NCBI RefSeq assembly: GCF_029227915.1
Contig: NC_079881.1
Coordinates: forward strand, 15,721,501-15,785,500
Source: Hydractinia symbiolongicarpus
Taxonomy: Eukaryota > Cnidaria > Hydrozoa > Anthoathecata > Hydractiniidae
Direction of reading: 5' to 3'
DNA: 64,000 nt
Positions 51,241-61,697 of this stretch are shown piece after piece (the stretch's first letter is position 1; the number at the start of each line of letters is the position of its first letter). Below the pieces are notes generated by a model. The model saw only the letters and a list, made by a program, of their open reading frames with translations. It ran no database searches and was not told where the DNA came from. Made by a program: the position numbers and the translations under genes.

Positions 51241-51420
51241 TGGATAAAATTTCACGAGGACTAATTTTCGCGAGGTCAAAAAAGGACATTTCGTGAGGAT
51301 TAATTTTTGCGAATGGATCGTTTCTAAATATTTCGCGTAGACAAATTTTTGTGAACTGACCACTCTCCAATTTTTCGTGAGGATTTTTTTTCGCGAATCA
51401 CAAATTTTTAGTGTGAGGTT
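51241..51420. repeat. TTTCGCGAGGATTAA repeat block
   Basis: Four to five loosely repeated units combining ATTTCGCGAGGA and ATTTTTGCGAA words at about 25-50-base spacing. Confidence 0.65.
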
Positions 51421-51645
51421 AACGTCAGAAATAATAAATGGCTTTTGTAAAGAAACTAGTATTTGCTGTATTAGTAAAGTTACAAAGATTTATATGTCAT
51501 CACAGATCTGCTTCATCATCAAGAAAAAGACCAATCAAACATATTTTGATAAACTTTTCATCTATCCACTCTTTATCGTCACTATCTATTACAAGTTCAC
51601 TTGGTATATATTTAGCAGCCTGAAGAATCTCAAAAGAATCAATGG

Positions 51646-52264
51646 TTGATGCATCACTACCCTCTTGAGTTCCACAAAATGAAACAAACAGCAGGTGAGT
51701 CGTTTGACCTTTTCCTTAACAAAAATGAGGCGAACATGTGTTCATTTCAATGTGATAGCGACACATGTAATGTGAAAGATACCATGGTTAGAGACCAAAT
51801 TGTAATTGGGACGACAAATGATGACGTTAGGAAAAATGCTCTCAACAACCAATGGAATTTAGAGGAGCTTGTTAAAAATGGGAGGAAGCTGAGAGCAGCC
51901 ACCGTAGGAGCTCAAAAGATAACAGAACAACCAATAGCCAATGTAAGCCGTGTAAACACATCTGGAAAATACTCTAAGAGAAACCGTGCAAGAGCGGACC
52001 TCTTCAAAAAAGAAGGAAAGAGGAATGGATCTCCACCAAGAATGCCCAAATGTTAAAACTGTTCATCGAAACGTTGTAAAGGAGGGAAGAAGTGCATTCA
52101 ACGAGAAATGCTTTAAATGTGGACAGTATGGACATTTCAAGGGTTCAAGAACATGCACAAAAGGAAACAGAAAGCATAAGCAGAATAGGCGGGTAAACAA
52201 CTCATCAGCAGAGAGCAACTCCGAAGAGAAAAAAATAGTATATTCTGCATTTTTTTCACATTAA
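51646..52264 (+). pseudogene. Retroelement Gag-like fragment with zinc knuckle
   Basis: The first frame (51646-52056) has the ESFDLFLNKNEAN and DTMVRDQIVIGTTNDDVRKN segments typical of gypsy/BEL Gag proteins, followed by LEELVKNGRKLRAA and a basic region. A TAA at 52057 interrupts a cysteine-rich stretch, and a neighbouring frame continues with CFKCGQYGHFK (from 52109), a CCHC-type zinc knuckle with atypical last spacing, then a basic tail to 52264. Gag coats element RNA. No protease, RT or LTRs are seen nearby, so it is a solitary decayed Gag piece. Confidence 0.65.
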
Positions 52265-52593
52265 TCAATCAACCGTTTCCACATCTAACAATAGAGGAAC
52301 GTAATCGAGTATAACATCTATTTACTGTCATAAGTCGCTTATACAATAAGTACAAACCAAGTAAGAAAAAGAGCTTTTTAAACTATTACTTTACACAAAA
52401 AAGATATTCCAAGCACTGGGTATGAATGATTATGCAAAAATAATTCTACATTTAAAAACACAATCTAGGCAAAAGGAAATAGAAAGAATATGGGGTTTAA
52501 TAGTTAAGGATTCCAAATGGGCTAAAGCTCTTCAGAAACAAATGATCTCTTAGGACCAAATAATATAACGTTGGTTGATTACTTTTAATGTAT
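52265..52593. other. Left flank of the Polinton relic
   Basis: The left terminal repeat of the Polinton would be expected here but cannot be recognised without the right end. Confidence 0.4.
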
Positions 52594-53434
52594 CTATCTT
52601 TTAATTTTGTATACATCCACTGACCATATTGGATCAGTAGATCGTTTTCGTCTTTCACCTTTATAAATTTGTCCTTTCAATTCACTGGGCTCATATAGAT
52701 ATCTAACATTGGTACCAACATCAAGTAATGTATTATTATCACCATTGATGGCCTGTGAAAATCCCTGTTTTATTAAAGTATGTTTTATGGCATCTAATGG
52801 TTTTATATCAATCAGTCTGTTTTTTTCGTTTGCAATCTACCAACCCATTCTCTGTTACTTTTTGATGGATCCACAAACTCTTTATGGTATTGATAACTAA
52901 ATAGTTTATCTGCCAATGTTTTATTAAATCATTCAACAGTACCTTGACTTATATGTTGGCTCGGATTACCACGTTGTATTATGACATTACGCTTGTTCAT
53001 AAGTTTGGTAACATCACCATAAAACTCTTTGCCAGCATCGCAAATCAATATTTTGGGGAATTTTAGTTTGGTATTAACATATATCCAATTAAAGGCTTCA
53101 GCAGTTTCTTTTGCGCTTTTACTAGTTAGCTGATATGCTGATTTATATCTAAACACAGAGAGCATACTTATGTTTTTCTTTTGTACCTATTATTTTGCAC
53201 TTATCATTTGGAAGATACAAGACATCTACCTGGTGAATATCATTGGGTGTAGCATAAATAGAATATGAGGAATTGGGTCTCGGGACATACTTTGGTGCTG
53301 GTAGATATACTTGATACAGTGGTTGTTTTAGTAGCCATTTTTCTGCTTCTTGTTGTACCAGCTTTTTTAGCCAACTTGCTTATTGCACTTTTACCTCTCC
53401 AGTAGCCAGTATCAGAGTAATAAATCTTATCCAT
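52594..53434 (-). pseudogene. Polinton integrase (retroviral-type DDE), decayed
   Basis: Minus strand, from an MDKIYYSDTGYWRG start to a TAG at 52594, about 280 codons. In order: an N-terminal helix-turn-helix-like segment (AISKLAKKAG), a linker EKWLLKQPLYQVYLPAPKY, then the catalytic core. The first Asp is in HQVDVLYLP, the second in ILICDAGKEFYGD and the Glu at the end of SQGTVE. The C-terminal part has VRYLYEPSELKGQ and STDPIWSVDVYKI, characteristic of Polinton integrases. The reaction is strand transfer of element ends into host DNA. At least three frameshifts split the gene (near 53340, 53165 and 52925). Location at one end of the element is as expected. Confidence 0.8.
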
Positions 53435-53477
53435 TCTTATAATATATGGAGTATAATATCTATGGACCATAAATCTT

Positions 53478-53933
53478 CTCATACTTGTTACTCATCCCAT
53501 TGATTGGTGGACATAGGTCAGTAATGATACCATCTAATATCACCATATCTGATAGAAATGTAGTATCCTCATATTTTATTCCATTTACAAATGATTGTAT
53601 TTAGGTAAGAACCTTATTGTATGATGTGTATGCAAATTTATACATCTTAACCTTGTTAGTAATATAATTGTTTTCGTCATATATTCCTGTATGATGACAC
53701 CAACACCGCTTATAGTTCCCAATATGATGGCATTTGCGGTAATTGTTCCAGCAATCCCACCAACAACAATGTTATACTAACCATATTTCGAAATAATTTT
53801 AGTTTTTTAGTCTGTTTATATTTCCATTTGTGGCATATGTACAACTTACGATAATATTTATACCTATTCAATAGTTTCTGAACAATCTTCACCACTATAT
53901 TCAAAGCCTATGATTTGTTTCATTATATTATAT
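53478..53933 (-). pseudogene. Polinton hydrophobic (membrane) protein, decayed
   Basis: The start MKQIIGFEYSGEDCSE is at 53933. After frame breaks a glycine-rich hydrophobic segment is readable (IVVGGIAGTITANAIILGTI, about 53700-53770), followed by VKMYKFAYTSYNKVLT and a tail ending just upstream of the integrase. Such a gene with one or two membrane segments is a recurring neighbour of the Polinton integrase. Its role is unknown; a virion membrane protein is one possibility. It is transcribed away from the gene at 53967, leaving a 33-base gap that would hold a divergent promoter. Confidence 0.55.
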
Positions 53934-53966
53934 GTAAAATAAGTTATTCTAGTTATATATTATACA

Positions 53967-56900
53967 ATGGCAGAAGGTTTTGAAGATGATGTATTTGATA
54001 AAAGTTTTAAAGATGCTGATGATAAAATAGATGATAATATTGAACTAAAAGGTATCAATAAAGATGTAGCTCAACAGCTTGAATTACAAATAAAGTTGAA
54101 CAATATAGATACAATACAGGTACAATGTCAAAAGAACAAATGGCTGAAAGAAGTAAGTTGATAAATAAGATCAATAAACTACAATTAGGATTGGAGAAAG
54201 AAAAAGTTGGGTTGTCTTAAACATTCGTAAATATACTAAAAGATGAATTTATTAGATTTGAAGAATAAGAGTTAAAATAAGAGTTACATTAAGAGATGCT
54301 ATCAAAATGTTGTATGATAAAATTGATTTTCATGATAAAAAGGTTCTGTTCACTAATGAAAATAGTGAAAAGTCATTATTATTAAAAAGGAACGGTGGAT
54401 GAAAAGTGGCTAATTCATATCTTAAATTATTAGGTAATGATTTCTTAAAGGACATGGACTTTGATCCAAATTCAGCTATTATACCTGTTCCAAAAGCAGT
54501 AATAAGAGTAACTGCTAAACTGAATGAAAAAGTAGATTCAGCAACTGATAAAATACAATCAACCAGTAGTCAAGGAACTTCAGAGTTGATGGCAGAAATT
54601 TCAGATATACTTGCTGAATCCATTGAGAGTATTGATCAGGAAATATCTCATATGGATGGTAATGAAAAGGAGGGATACTTACAACTAAAAATGAAATAAA
54701 AGTAATAGATAAATTTATAAATACCATGGAGGGATCTCTTAAAGTGGCTGTGTTACATAATGTCAAATATCAAAAGCACATTGAATTAGAGAATAATAAA
54801 CTCCAGGAAATGGAAGATAATCCTGATAACTATGCTAAGGAACAGAAGCATATATACAGGGTACACAGGAAATGCAGGATCGAGTGGATAGAATAGATAG
54901 GCGTGTGGAAAATGAGAATATAAAAAGTTAGCAAGACGATTGTGATGTTATTGAAGAGAGAATATAGGCAAAACGGGTTAGATCCATTTGGCAATGCAAT
55001 TAAGGAAGCCACCAAAAAACTGTATAGGAAAATTAGGATTACATCAAATGATATTCTGTTTGACAAAGAAGAGATGGTGCACAAAGGTCAGTATCGGAAA
55101 ATGATAAATGGTATTCACCTAAAGATTGTGGAAAAGTATTGGGTAAGGAATTTATCGACAAAATCATTATCAGAGGTTGCTTAACACTGAGTTTGATTGG
55201 GACGAGGATAATTTGTCTGATGATGATGTTGTAGAAGGGCCAGCTATGCAGATCAAGACAGAATGGGTAGTGGAGGCTATTAGGAAATTCAAGATTGGCA
55301 AGGCTGCAGGAGTATCAGGTATTGTTGCAGAGATCGTAAAAGCATCTGGATATATTGGAGTTGAGCTTATTACAAGTCTTGCTAACCAGATTATAAAGGA
55401 TAGTGCTATTCCAAGTGAGTGGCAGTCGAGTGTAATAGTGAATTGTTTCAAGGGCAAGGGTGATGCATTAGAAAGGGGTAACTATAGAGGTTTGAAGTTG
55501 GTTGATCAAGTAATGAAAGTTATTGAAAGAGCGATTGATAAGTTACTTAGAGAAAGAATTGATATAGATAAGATGCAATTTGGTTTTGTTCCAGGGCGTG
55601 GCAATACAGATGCAATATTTCTACTCAGACAGCTCCAGGAAAAGTATTTAGGAAAGAGAAAGAATCTCTATTTTGCCTTTGTAGATTTAGAGAAAGCTTT
55701 TGATAGAGTGTTACTTAAAGTTATTTGGTGGGCTATGAGAAAATTAGGTGTGGATGAGTGGCTAGTTACGATGGTACAGTCTATGTACAGCAATGCTAGA
55801 AGTCGTGTCAGGATTAATGATTCACTTAGTGATGAATTTAGTGTAAATGTTGGTGTACATCAGGGTTCTTTACTTAGTCCTTTGTTGTTTGTTCTAGTCT
55901 TAGAAGCGCTGTTGATGGAGTTCAGAACTGGTTGTCCATGGGAGTTATTGTATGCAGATGATTTGGTTCTCATAGCAGAGTCGATGGAAGAATTAGTTGA
56001 AAAGATTGAGAAGTGGAAGAAAGGACTAGAAGAGAAAGGGCTATAAAGGTAAACACAGCAAAGTCTAAAGTCATGATTAGTAGCATTGCAGCCAAGTGTG
56101 ACCTTGTAGTTGGAAAGTGGCCTTGTGGAGTTTGCAGGAAAGGGGTTGGTAGTAACTCAATTTTTTGTCAGACTTGCAAGCATTGGGTACATAAGAAGTG
56201 CAGTAGTATTAGTGGAAGGTTAAGGGCTGACATACTGTTTGTATGCAAGCGTTGCAAAGGTGAGATTATAGAGAATGAAGTATTTCCAGCTTTAATGATG
56301 TACAACAGTGGCTCGTTAGAGATAGTTGAGAACCTCTGTTACTTAGGTGATATGTTGGGCAGTGAAGGGGGTGTTGGAAGAAGTGTTACTTGCAGGATAG
56401 GTTCTGCTTGGAAAAAGTTCAGAGAGTTACTTCCTTTGTTGACTAGCAGAGTCCTGTCAATTGAGGTAAAAGGTAGGTTGTATGAGGCCTGTGTAAGAAG
56501 TGTTATGTACGGTAGTGAGACATGGGCAGTGAAGCAGGAAGATCTTGACCGTTTAGAAAGGAATGATATGAGAATGGTTAGGTGGATGTGTAACGCCAGT
56601 CTGAGAGACAGAAAGAGTTCAGATGAGCTAAGAAGCAGGCTAAGTCTCCGTAGAATTAAAGATGTTATCCAGATAAGAAGATTGAACTGGCTGGGGTACT
56701 TGGAAAGAATGGAGGAGGATAATTGGGTAAAAAAGTGTAGAGACTTGATAGTTCCTGGGGCAAGGCCCAGAGGCAGACCAAAAAGGACTTGGCAGGAGGT
56801 TATAAGGATAAACTTGATGCAGAGGAAGTTGAGTTTAGATCTAACACAGTCTAGATCAGATTGGAAGAGGGCCATTAATATACCCCGTCCAACCCATGCT

Positions 56901-57845
56901 AGCATGGAAAACGGACGTTAAGCCGAGAATGATGATGATGAATGATGATAAAAATGAACTTTGACAAATCTTTCATTCATTAAATGAAACAAAGAGGACA
57001 TTATCCAAATTGGAAGGAGATTTAAATCAATTAAAGTTCTTGAGATCTATATATGATAGGATGAAACCCAAGGAAACAATAGAAATGATATAATGTAACT
57101 AAAAAGAATGTAGCAATTCAAACATTAGAACAACAGTCATTCAAACGTGATGATGGAGTTTTAGTACCAATGCGTGAACTTAGAGGTTTGGACCAAGCAA
57201 CGACAAAAATCAAGGGAAATATTAAATTGGCTGTAGCAAATGGTTTAGATTATAAGACAGATTTAGAAAAAGAGAATGGGAAACTTAAGGAAATTAAAGA
57301 TAGTAAAGATTATACTGATTTGCAGAAACTGGATTTAAGAGAAAAAAAAGAAGAAAGAAGAAAGAAATTGAAACAGAAAAATCAGCTTAATGATGAGATT
57401 ATTGACGATTTAAAAGGAAATTTTAGGGACCAGATATCATACATCAAAGATTCACTCTCACATTTTATGGATAAGGATAAAGGTACATTAGCAAAAAATT
57501 AAAAACCTCTTCCAGGAGCAGGGTATTACGATAGTATCATTTCTAGTAGCCTTTGGTATGGCCATTGGTGTGTTGGTAGAAGCATTATTACCTGGAGCCA
57601 AAAAAAGGACTGCAGGAAAAGATAAAAAGAAAACCAATGGATGGATAAGTAATAAGTTGAAGGCACTTGCAAACCTGTTGGGTAGATTGGCTGATAAATC
57701 AAAAGCACTACCTGGAATTATTGGATCCATAATATCATTTATACTAAGTAGAATAAAAGATGTTTTCAGATAGTTATCTGAGAATGTTTGGGCATTGGTT
57801 GTAGGCATTGGTATGCTAATCTATGTAAAAGTACCACAAAAGTGA
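53967..57845 (+). pseudogene. Polinton coiled-coil/membrane protein gene, split by a LINE
   Basis: Pieces in one orientation: 53967-54161 (acidic MAEGFEDDVFDKSFKDADDK start), 54406-54699 (helical, LLGNDFLKDMDFDPNSAIIP), more charged helical sequence to about 55165, then after the LINE 57170-57502 (strongly charged coiled coil) and 57510-57845 with WISNKLKALANLLGRLADK, PGIIGSIISFIL and a final VWALVVGIGMLIYV membrane segment. The layout suggests one long protein, or two adjacent ones, with coiled coil and C-terminal membrane anchors. I recognise it as a conserved Polinton-associated protein of unknown function. Stops and frameshifts occur throughout. Confidence 0.55.
55170..56945 (+). pseudogene. 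ATG-tailed LINE: reverse transcriptase with embedded PHD-like zinc finger
   Basis: 5'-truncated. The first frame (55177-56046) contains KFKIGKAAGVSGIVAEIV, NYRGLKLVDQVMKVIERAI, FGFVPGRGNTDAIFLLRQL, FVDLEKAFDRV, VHQGSLLSPLLF and LLYADDLVLIAES. The second (56013-56921) holds a Cys/His finger, CGVCRKGVG, CQTC, HWVHKKC and CKRCKGE, then a thumb/C-terminal part with FCYLGDML-like NLCYLGDMLGSEGG, GSETWAVKQEDLDRLERNDM and RPRGRPKRTW. One small indel at about 56045 separates the frames. The 3' end reads GGACGTTAAGCCGAGAATG plus ATGATGATG repeats. RT with this finger is typical of an RTE-like LINE group in marine invertebrates. It interrupts the Polinton coiled-coil gene. Confidence 0.88.
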
Positions 57846-57899
57846 AAATACAGTGGGCATGGTTAATATTACAGCTATTTTTTTCTCTTCATGGGTTAT

Positions 57900-58127
57900 T
57901 TAATCTGTAGGTACTTCTGTAGTCTTCTTTGTGGGCGTAGTTGGTGGTTCTTTCTTTTTGGGTTGTACTACTGTTTTCTTCTTTTTAGTAGGTGTGACTG
58001 GTGGTTCTACTATTGGTTTTTTCTTTTTAGCCAAATTAACTTTAACATTAGTACCTAGACCAAAACCTGATTTAGATACTAGGATTCCATTGTTATAATT
58101 ATTTACTTTCCCAATTCTAACGTTCAT
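57900..58127 (-). CDS. Polinton lysine/proline-rich small protein
   Basis: 75 residues, intact, starting MNVRIGKVNNYNNGILVSKS, then GFGLGTNVKVN and a basic tail of KKK, PPVTPTKKKK and PPTTPTKK repeats. The basic Pro/Lys tail could bind DNA or be a virion core component; this is inference only. It starts 9 bases downstream of the stop of the gene at 58137-58880 on the same strand. Confidence 0.5.
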   Translation of the reverse strand: MNVRIGKVNNYNNGILVSKSGFGLGTNVKVNLAKKKKPIVEPPVTPTKKKKTVVQPKKKEPPTTPTKKTTEVPTD

Positions 58128-58136
58128 ATTAGTTGG

Positions 58137-58880
58137 TTACATATAAACATTCTCATAATCCACTTTACTTCTAGCATATTGTAGTGTATCCTGGAATCTT
58201 TTAATGTCTTCTGCTATATCCACATGTCTATTAATAATCTTTTCAAAGTTATTCAAAAACACCTGCTAGCAATCTAATGCTGGACCTGTATTACCTAAAA
58301 TGTTTGATCTTGTAGACATTTGGGATGTTAGTAGTAGATAAGAGTATGCTCTAACCGATTCACTTAATTTCTGTACGCCAATAGTTGTTAATCCCTTCGA
58401 GTGCTCTATAATCCATCTTGCAAAACTTTTGGAGTCATAATATGCATCACCAGGTGTGTTTTTATATTCAGGTTGTTTACTTTGATATGAACTAAAATAG
58501 TTTTCATTTCTCCAGGTATTATAATTGCTGTCAACACCATATTCCCCACATATTTGTAGATATTTGTCCCTGGTAAATGTATTATTACTAGCGGAAAACC
58601 CTTGTTGGTAGATAGACTTCCAGTATTTTGAAAATCTGTCTAATGTGATAATAAACATGGAATCTGTATATGCTTTTAGCCAAGGGATGATCTGTTTCGT
58701 TCAAATGCTCGGGTGATATTCCACATACGCTTGTTGATAAAAAATACTGCAAAACTTAATTGAGTCTGCTATAATCTGAATGGGCTGGATTTCCAATTGT
58801 TATACATCGGATCATTACCTTTAACCATACCTACTTCATAGTGGTAAATAGGTATAGCTGGTAGCTGTTGAAGGAAAATC
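58137..58880 (-). pseudogene. Conserved Polinton protein of unknown role (possible minor capsid or tail-like component)
   Basis: The readable start is near QQLPAIPIYHYEVGMVKGND (about 58870) with MYNNWKSSPFRL next, a stop, then ISPEHLNETDHPLAKSIYRF and, in another frame, 58658-58266 (YLQICGEYGVDSNYNTWRNE, SARWIIEHSKGLTT-like region). A TAG at 58263-58265 and further coding sequence lead to DYENVYM and a stop at 58137. At least three breaks. The family accompanies Polinton capsid genes in cnidarian genomes as I recall it, but its function is not established. Confidence 0.55.
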
Positions 58881-59232
58881 TAATCAATTATACGCACAGG
58901 GGATGAAAAGCTATCACCAATGGGATGAAATCAAAAAACACTTTGGTGCTGATAGATTGAAACAACATGGCTCAGCACAACATGAGTTAAATTTATTTGA
59001 TGTGAGAATGGGAGATTATTACACAAAACAATTTGAATTGTAGTTGGATTTCAGATCATCCGATGATAACACACTACATGGAAACGGCAGACGTATTGAA
59101 AATGCTTCAGAAGGTATTACTCTTGCTATTACAAAGACGGCTTGAGCTGGTGGTAATCTGCAGTGTTGTATCTATCTATTTATGGATGCCCAAATTAACA
59201 TTTTAAATGGTGCGTTTGTTAATATTATGTAC
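58868..59232 (+). pseudogene. Polinton major capsid protein, C-terminal fragment
   Basis: The plus strand reads LYAQGMKSYHQWDEIKKHFG, then GSAQHELNLFDVRMGDYYTK, a TAG, DFRSSDDNTLHGNGRRIENA and SEGITLAITKTA, a TGA, and a hydrophobic LQCCIYLFMDAQINILNGAF end. This is the last part of the double-jelly-roll capsid protein of Polintons. Most of the N-terminal sequence is missing: its left edge meets the start of the minus-strand gene at about 58870, so a deletion has brought two normally separate genes together. It is followed directly by the packaging ATPase, the usual order. Confidence 0.7.
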
Positions 59233-59234
59233 TT

Positions 59235-59764
59235 AATATATAATGAGTTTTCAAAATTTCTTCATAGTGCAATGTTTGTTGGTGCAACCGCATGCAGTAA
59301 AACTGAATACTAATTAAAACTACTTGAAACTGACTATAAACACTATTTTGAATACATTATGTCCAACAGTTTTAGATAATAAGACGTACCTACAAGAAAA
59401 TGGTTAGTGATGATGACAGTGTATTTATTGTTTCTGATGTAGAATGTAAATTGAATGGTTAGATTATTATTTACCAATACTTTTAAGGGCCATGAAAACC
59501 CCATTTATAATTGGTGATTGTTCTGCTGAAGGTGAAATAAATAAAAACGTGATGCATTATCAGAACTTGCATTCTCTGGTATGTAGATATAGAAATCACT
59601 CCCTATGGGTATTAACACAAAAGTATAATTCGGTTTCAAAAGATGTTAGAGAACAAGTTAAATGGCTTTGCTTGTTCTTCACCAAAGATAGAGATTTTTT
59701 AAGAGAGAATGATGTTGTGCCAGATAAGAATGAACGAGATACTGAAGTGTTGCCAGCCAACTAG
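59235..59764 (+). pseudogene. Polinton packaging ATPase (FtsK/HerA, A32-like), decayed
   Basis: The P-loop region is readable as SKFLHSAMFVGATACSKTEY at about 59250-59310, where the Gly before the P-loop Lys is replaced by Ser. A stop follows, then an HYFEYI / CPTVLDNKTYLQE region. The Walker B part and downstream motifs lie at 59492-59764: IGDCSAEGEINKN, RNHSLWVLTQKYNSVSKDV and REQVKWLCLFFTKDRDFL. The family pumps the DNA genome into the capsid. Several stops and a Walker A substitution make the copy inactive. Confidence 0.75.
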
Positions 59765-59844
59765 TTATTATTTGTTAAAATCTTGCTAAAATTTGTTGAT
59801 ACACTAGTTATACGCTAGGTATAATTTTGTTAATTAATAATATA

Positions 59845-59935
59845 ATGATTGAAAACGCTAACTTCATTTTGTTATTAGCAATTATTTTTGCAATTATATA
59901 TCCATGTTATAAGTTGCGTAAGATTTTCTATTATA
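59845..59935 (+). pseudogene. Small Polinton membrane protein, cut by the Helitron-like element
   Basis: MIENANFILLLAIIFAIIYP opens with a clear transmembrane segment followed by CYKLRKIFYY, a typical cytoplasmic positive flank. The Helitron-like element begins at 59936 and removes or displaces the rest. Role unknown. Confidence 0.45.
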
Positions 59936-60451
59936 TCTCTTATAATAATACAGAGACTGTGTCTGTTAGTAACAGGCAAAGTGGATATGCTTATTTTCCT
60001 TTGATGTAGCCGAAAAAGTTATGTCTCAAATGTTAAAATTTCTGATGTTACAGCGCGACGTCAATAGCACTACTTTAACGTCAATATCTTATCCTATGTA
60101 ACTTAATGAAACCAATATAGTGCACCAAAAACTTTGAGGCCAAATAACTTGGAAACGAGGTGGTAACGTCAATGATTTTTCACCGCGTGGGTAACTAGGG
60201 ACCACTTTGGACTAATTTGGGTAAGTTTCCCAAACCCTTATATTTCATTAATCGCTCATCAAAACCACACAATTATATACATTTTCTTGATCAGCAGTGT
60301 AAGCTCTACACTATGAAGGAAGCATGAAAACAAGTTTCTCAATTTATTTAATGTGTATTTGCACTGCTGACATCAGCAAAAAGTCTAAAACAACCTATTT
60401 TTCCATTGTCCTTCTGCCTAAGTGGATTACTCCACGGGCCTTATCAACTAG
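59936..60451 (+). mobile_element. Helitron-like non-autonomous element, copy C, inside the Polinton
   Basis: It begins TCTCTTATAATAATACAGAG after an A, shares internal blocks with copies A and B (GAGGCCAAATAACTTGGAAA, CACCGCGTGGGTAACTAGGG), has an internal deletion near 60225, and ends with the hairpin GTGGATTACTCCAC then CTTATCAACTAG and T. Confidence 0.7.
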
Positions 60452-60924
60452 TAAATATAGTAATGGATTCCAAAGTACTTGATCAACTAACTAATTTAGA
60501 ACAGAATGTTAGCCAAGAATCAAAACCTAAAAGAAATGGTAGAAGAAAGAAAAATATAATTGAGGAACCAATGGAAGAAGAAGTAGATACTGAAAAAAGG
60601 AATAGACTGATTAATTGTGTTCTATCAGGCAATTCTAAACAACATTTGGGTAAAGAATACACTGAACAACAAATAATGGAGATGAACGCCAATGAGATCA
60701 ATAATATGTCAACAAGATATGAGAGCAAATTAAGCGGCCAGATGACTAAATCATTAGGAAATACATTAATCGGTTTATATTCTAATATAGCATGTGGAGC
60801 TTTAGGTATAGAAAATAAAAAGGAACTAAATGATGATTTAAGAATGATCCATTTCTTAATACTGCTTTACAGAGATTTACATGTGATATGTATTACCAGT
60901 TTGACGCAATGTTGGCGCCAGTTA

Positions 60925-61640
60925 AGGGAGATTTTCACAAAGCGAATTGAAAGGCGAATTCGACGGCGAATTGCATCTGAGCATGCGCAGTTTTGTCTAA
61001 ATATTCGCTTCGCTGAAAAGTAGAAACAGTTCCTACTTTTTCGCCGCTAAAGGTTTTGCTGCTAGTTTTAGACCAATCAGAACGACCGCGTTTATTTATT
61101 TATTTTATTTATTTATAACAAATATTTATACAGGATTTTTCCATTCAAAAATTAGTAAAATATACAAAATATATATAATTACAAAATTTCTGTTCTTCCA
61201 TGGGTCCTGTTTCCCAGCCACCAGAAAATAGTAATAAAATTTAAAATAATAACTAAGAATGTGTTAGTAAAATAGTATTTACAAATTAAAAAACTCTTCA
61301 TATAATTTTATAAAATCTTCTATTGATGCCGAAGCACAAAAAGCAAAGACGTTTCCTTAACAGATCTTTAATTGATGCTGGTTTAGATTTTCTTGGCACG
61401 TTCTTCTTGAATATAATACGATTTGCTCGCTTTTCTAAATTTTCCAACTTTAGCTGAAACGTATTGGTAGAATAACATGTAATGATTGAACAATACGTGA
61501 AAACTGGCGTTCTGATTGGTCTAACCAAAGTCAACAATGAATTTGGCGTCTAATTTATTTTGTAGTGAAAATCAAAAAGCATATTTGCCATCGAATTCGT
61601 CGTAGAATTTGCCGTTCAATTCGCTTTATGAATATCCCCC
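60925..61640. mobile_element. PIF/Harbinger-type MITE with TTA target duplication
   Basis: Left end AGGGAGATTTTCACAAAGCG and the complement of the right end AGGGGGATATTCATAAAGCG match over about 50 bases including GAATTGAANGGC. TTA flanks both ends (60922-60924, 61641-61643). A second inner inverted pair, TTAGACCAATCAGAACG and its complement, lies at 61067-61086 and 61508-61527. Confidence 0.8.
61081..61510 (-). mobile_element. LINE 3' fragment inside the MITE
   Basis: On the minus strand it encodes the end of a reverse transcriptase protein, with LENLEKRANRIIFKKNVPRK and SIKDLLRKRLCFLCFG, followed by a 3'UTR and an AAATAAATAAATA tail (complement of 61084-61110). It resembles the C-terminus and tail of the LINE at 42.2-44.7 kb in layout. 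Confidence 0.65.
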
Positions 61641-61697
61641 TTTAGTGTAGACATGATTACAGGTAGACAATAAATTCTAGTGCTAATAGTAGTAATA

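Larger units (their letters stand above)
60463..61672 (+). pseudogene. Polinton gene of unknown function, interrupted by a MITE
   Basis: Starts MDSKVLDQLTNLEQNVSQES, has a basic RRKKN patch, then NEINNMSTRYESKLSGQMTK and SLGNTLIGLYSNIACGALGI, which I recognise as a conserved Polinton segment. A frameshift near 60840 moves the reading to DPFLNTALQRF. The MITE at 60925-61640 separates the last dozen codons, which end at a TAA at 61672. Function unknown; its helical, soluble character is compatible with a virion or DNA-packaging accessory role, but that is inference. Confidence 0.55.

Noticed and set aside
56339-56905. Minus-strand ORF of 188 codons
   Set aside because: It mirrors the reverse transcriptase C-terminal frame on the plus strand, which has family motifs.
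59827-60009. Single ORF of 60 codons treated as one membrane protein
   Set aside because: Its second half is the start of the Helitron-like element (from 59936), so only the first part belongs to the Polinton gene.
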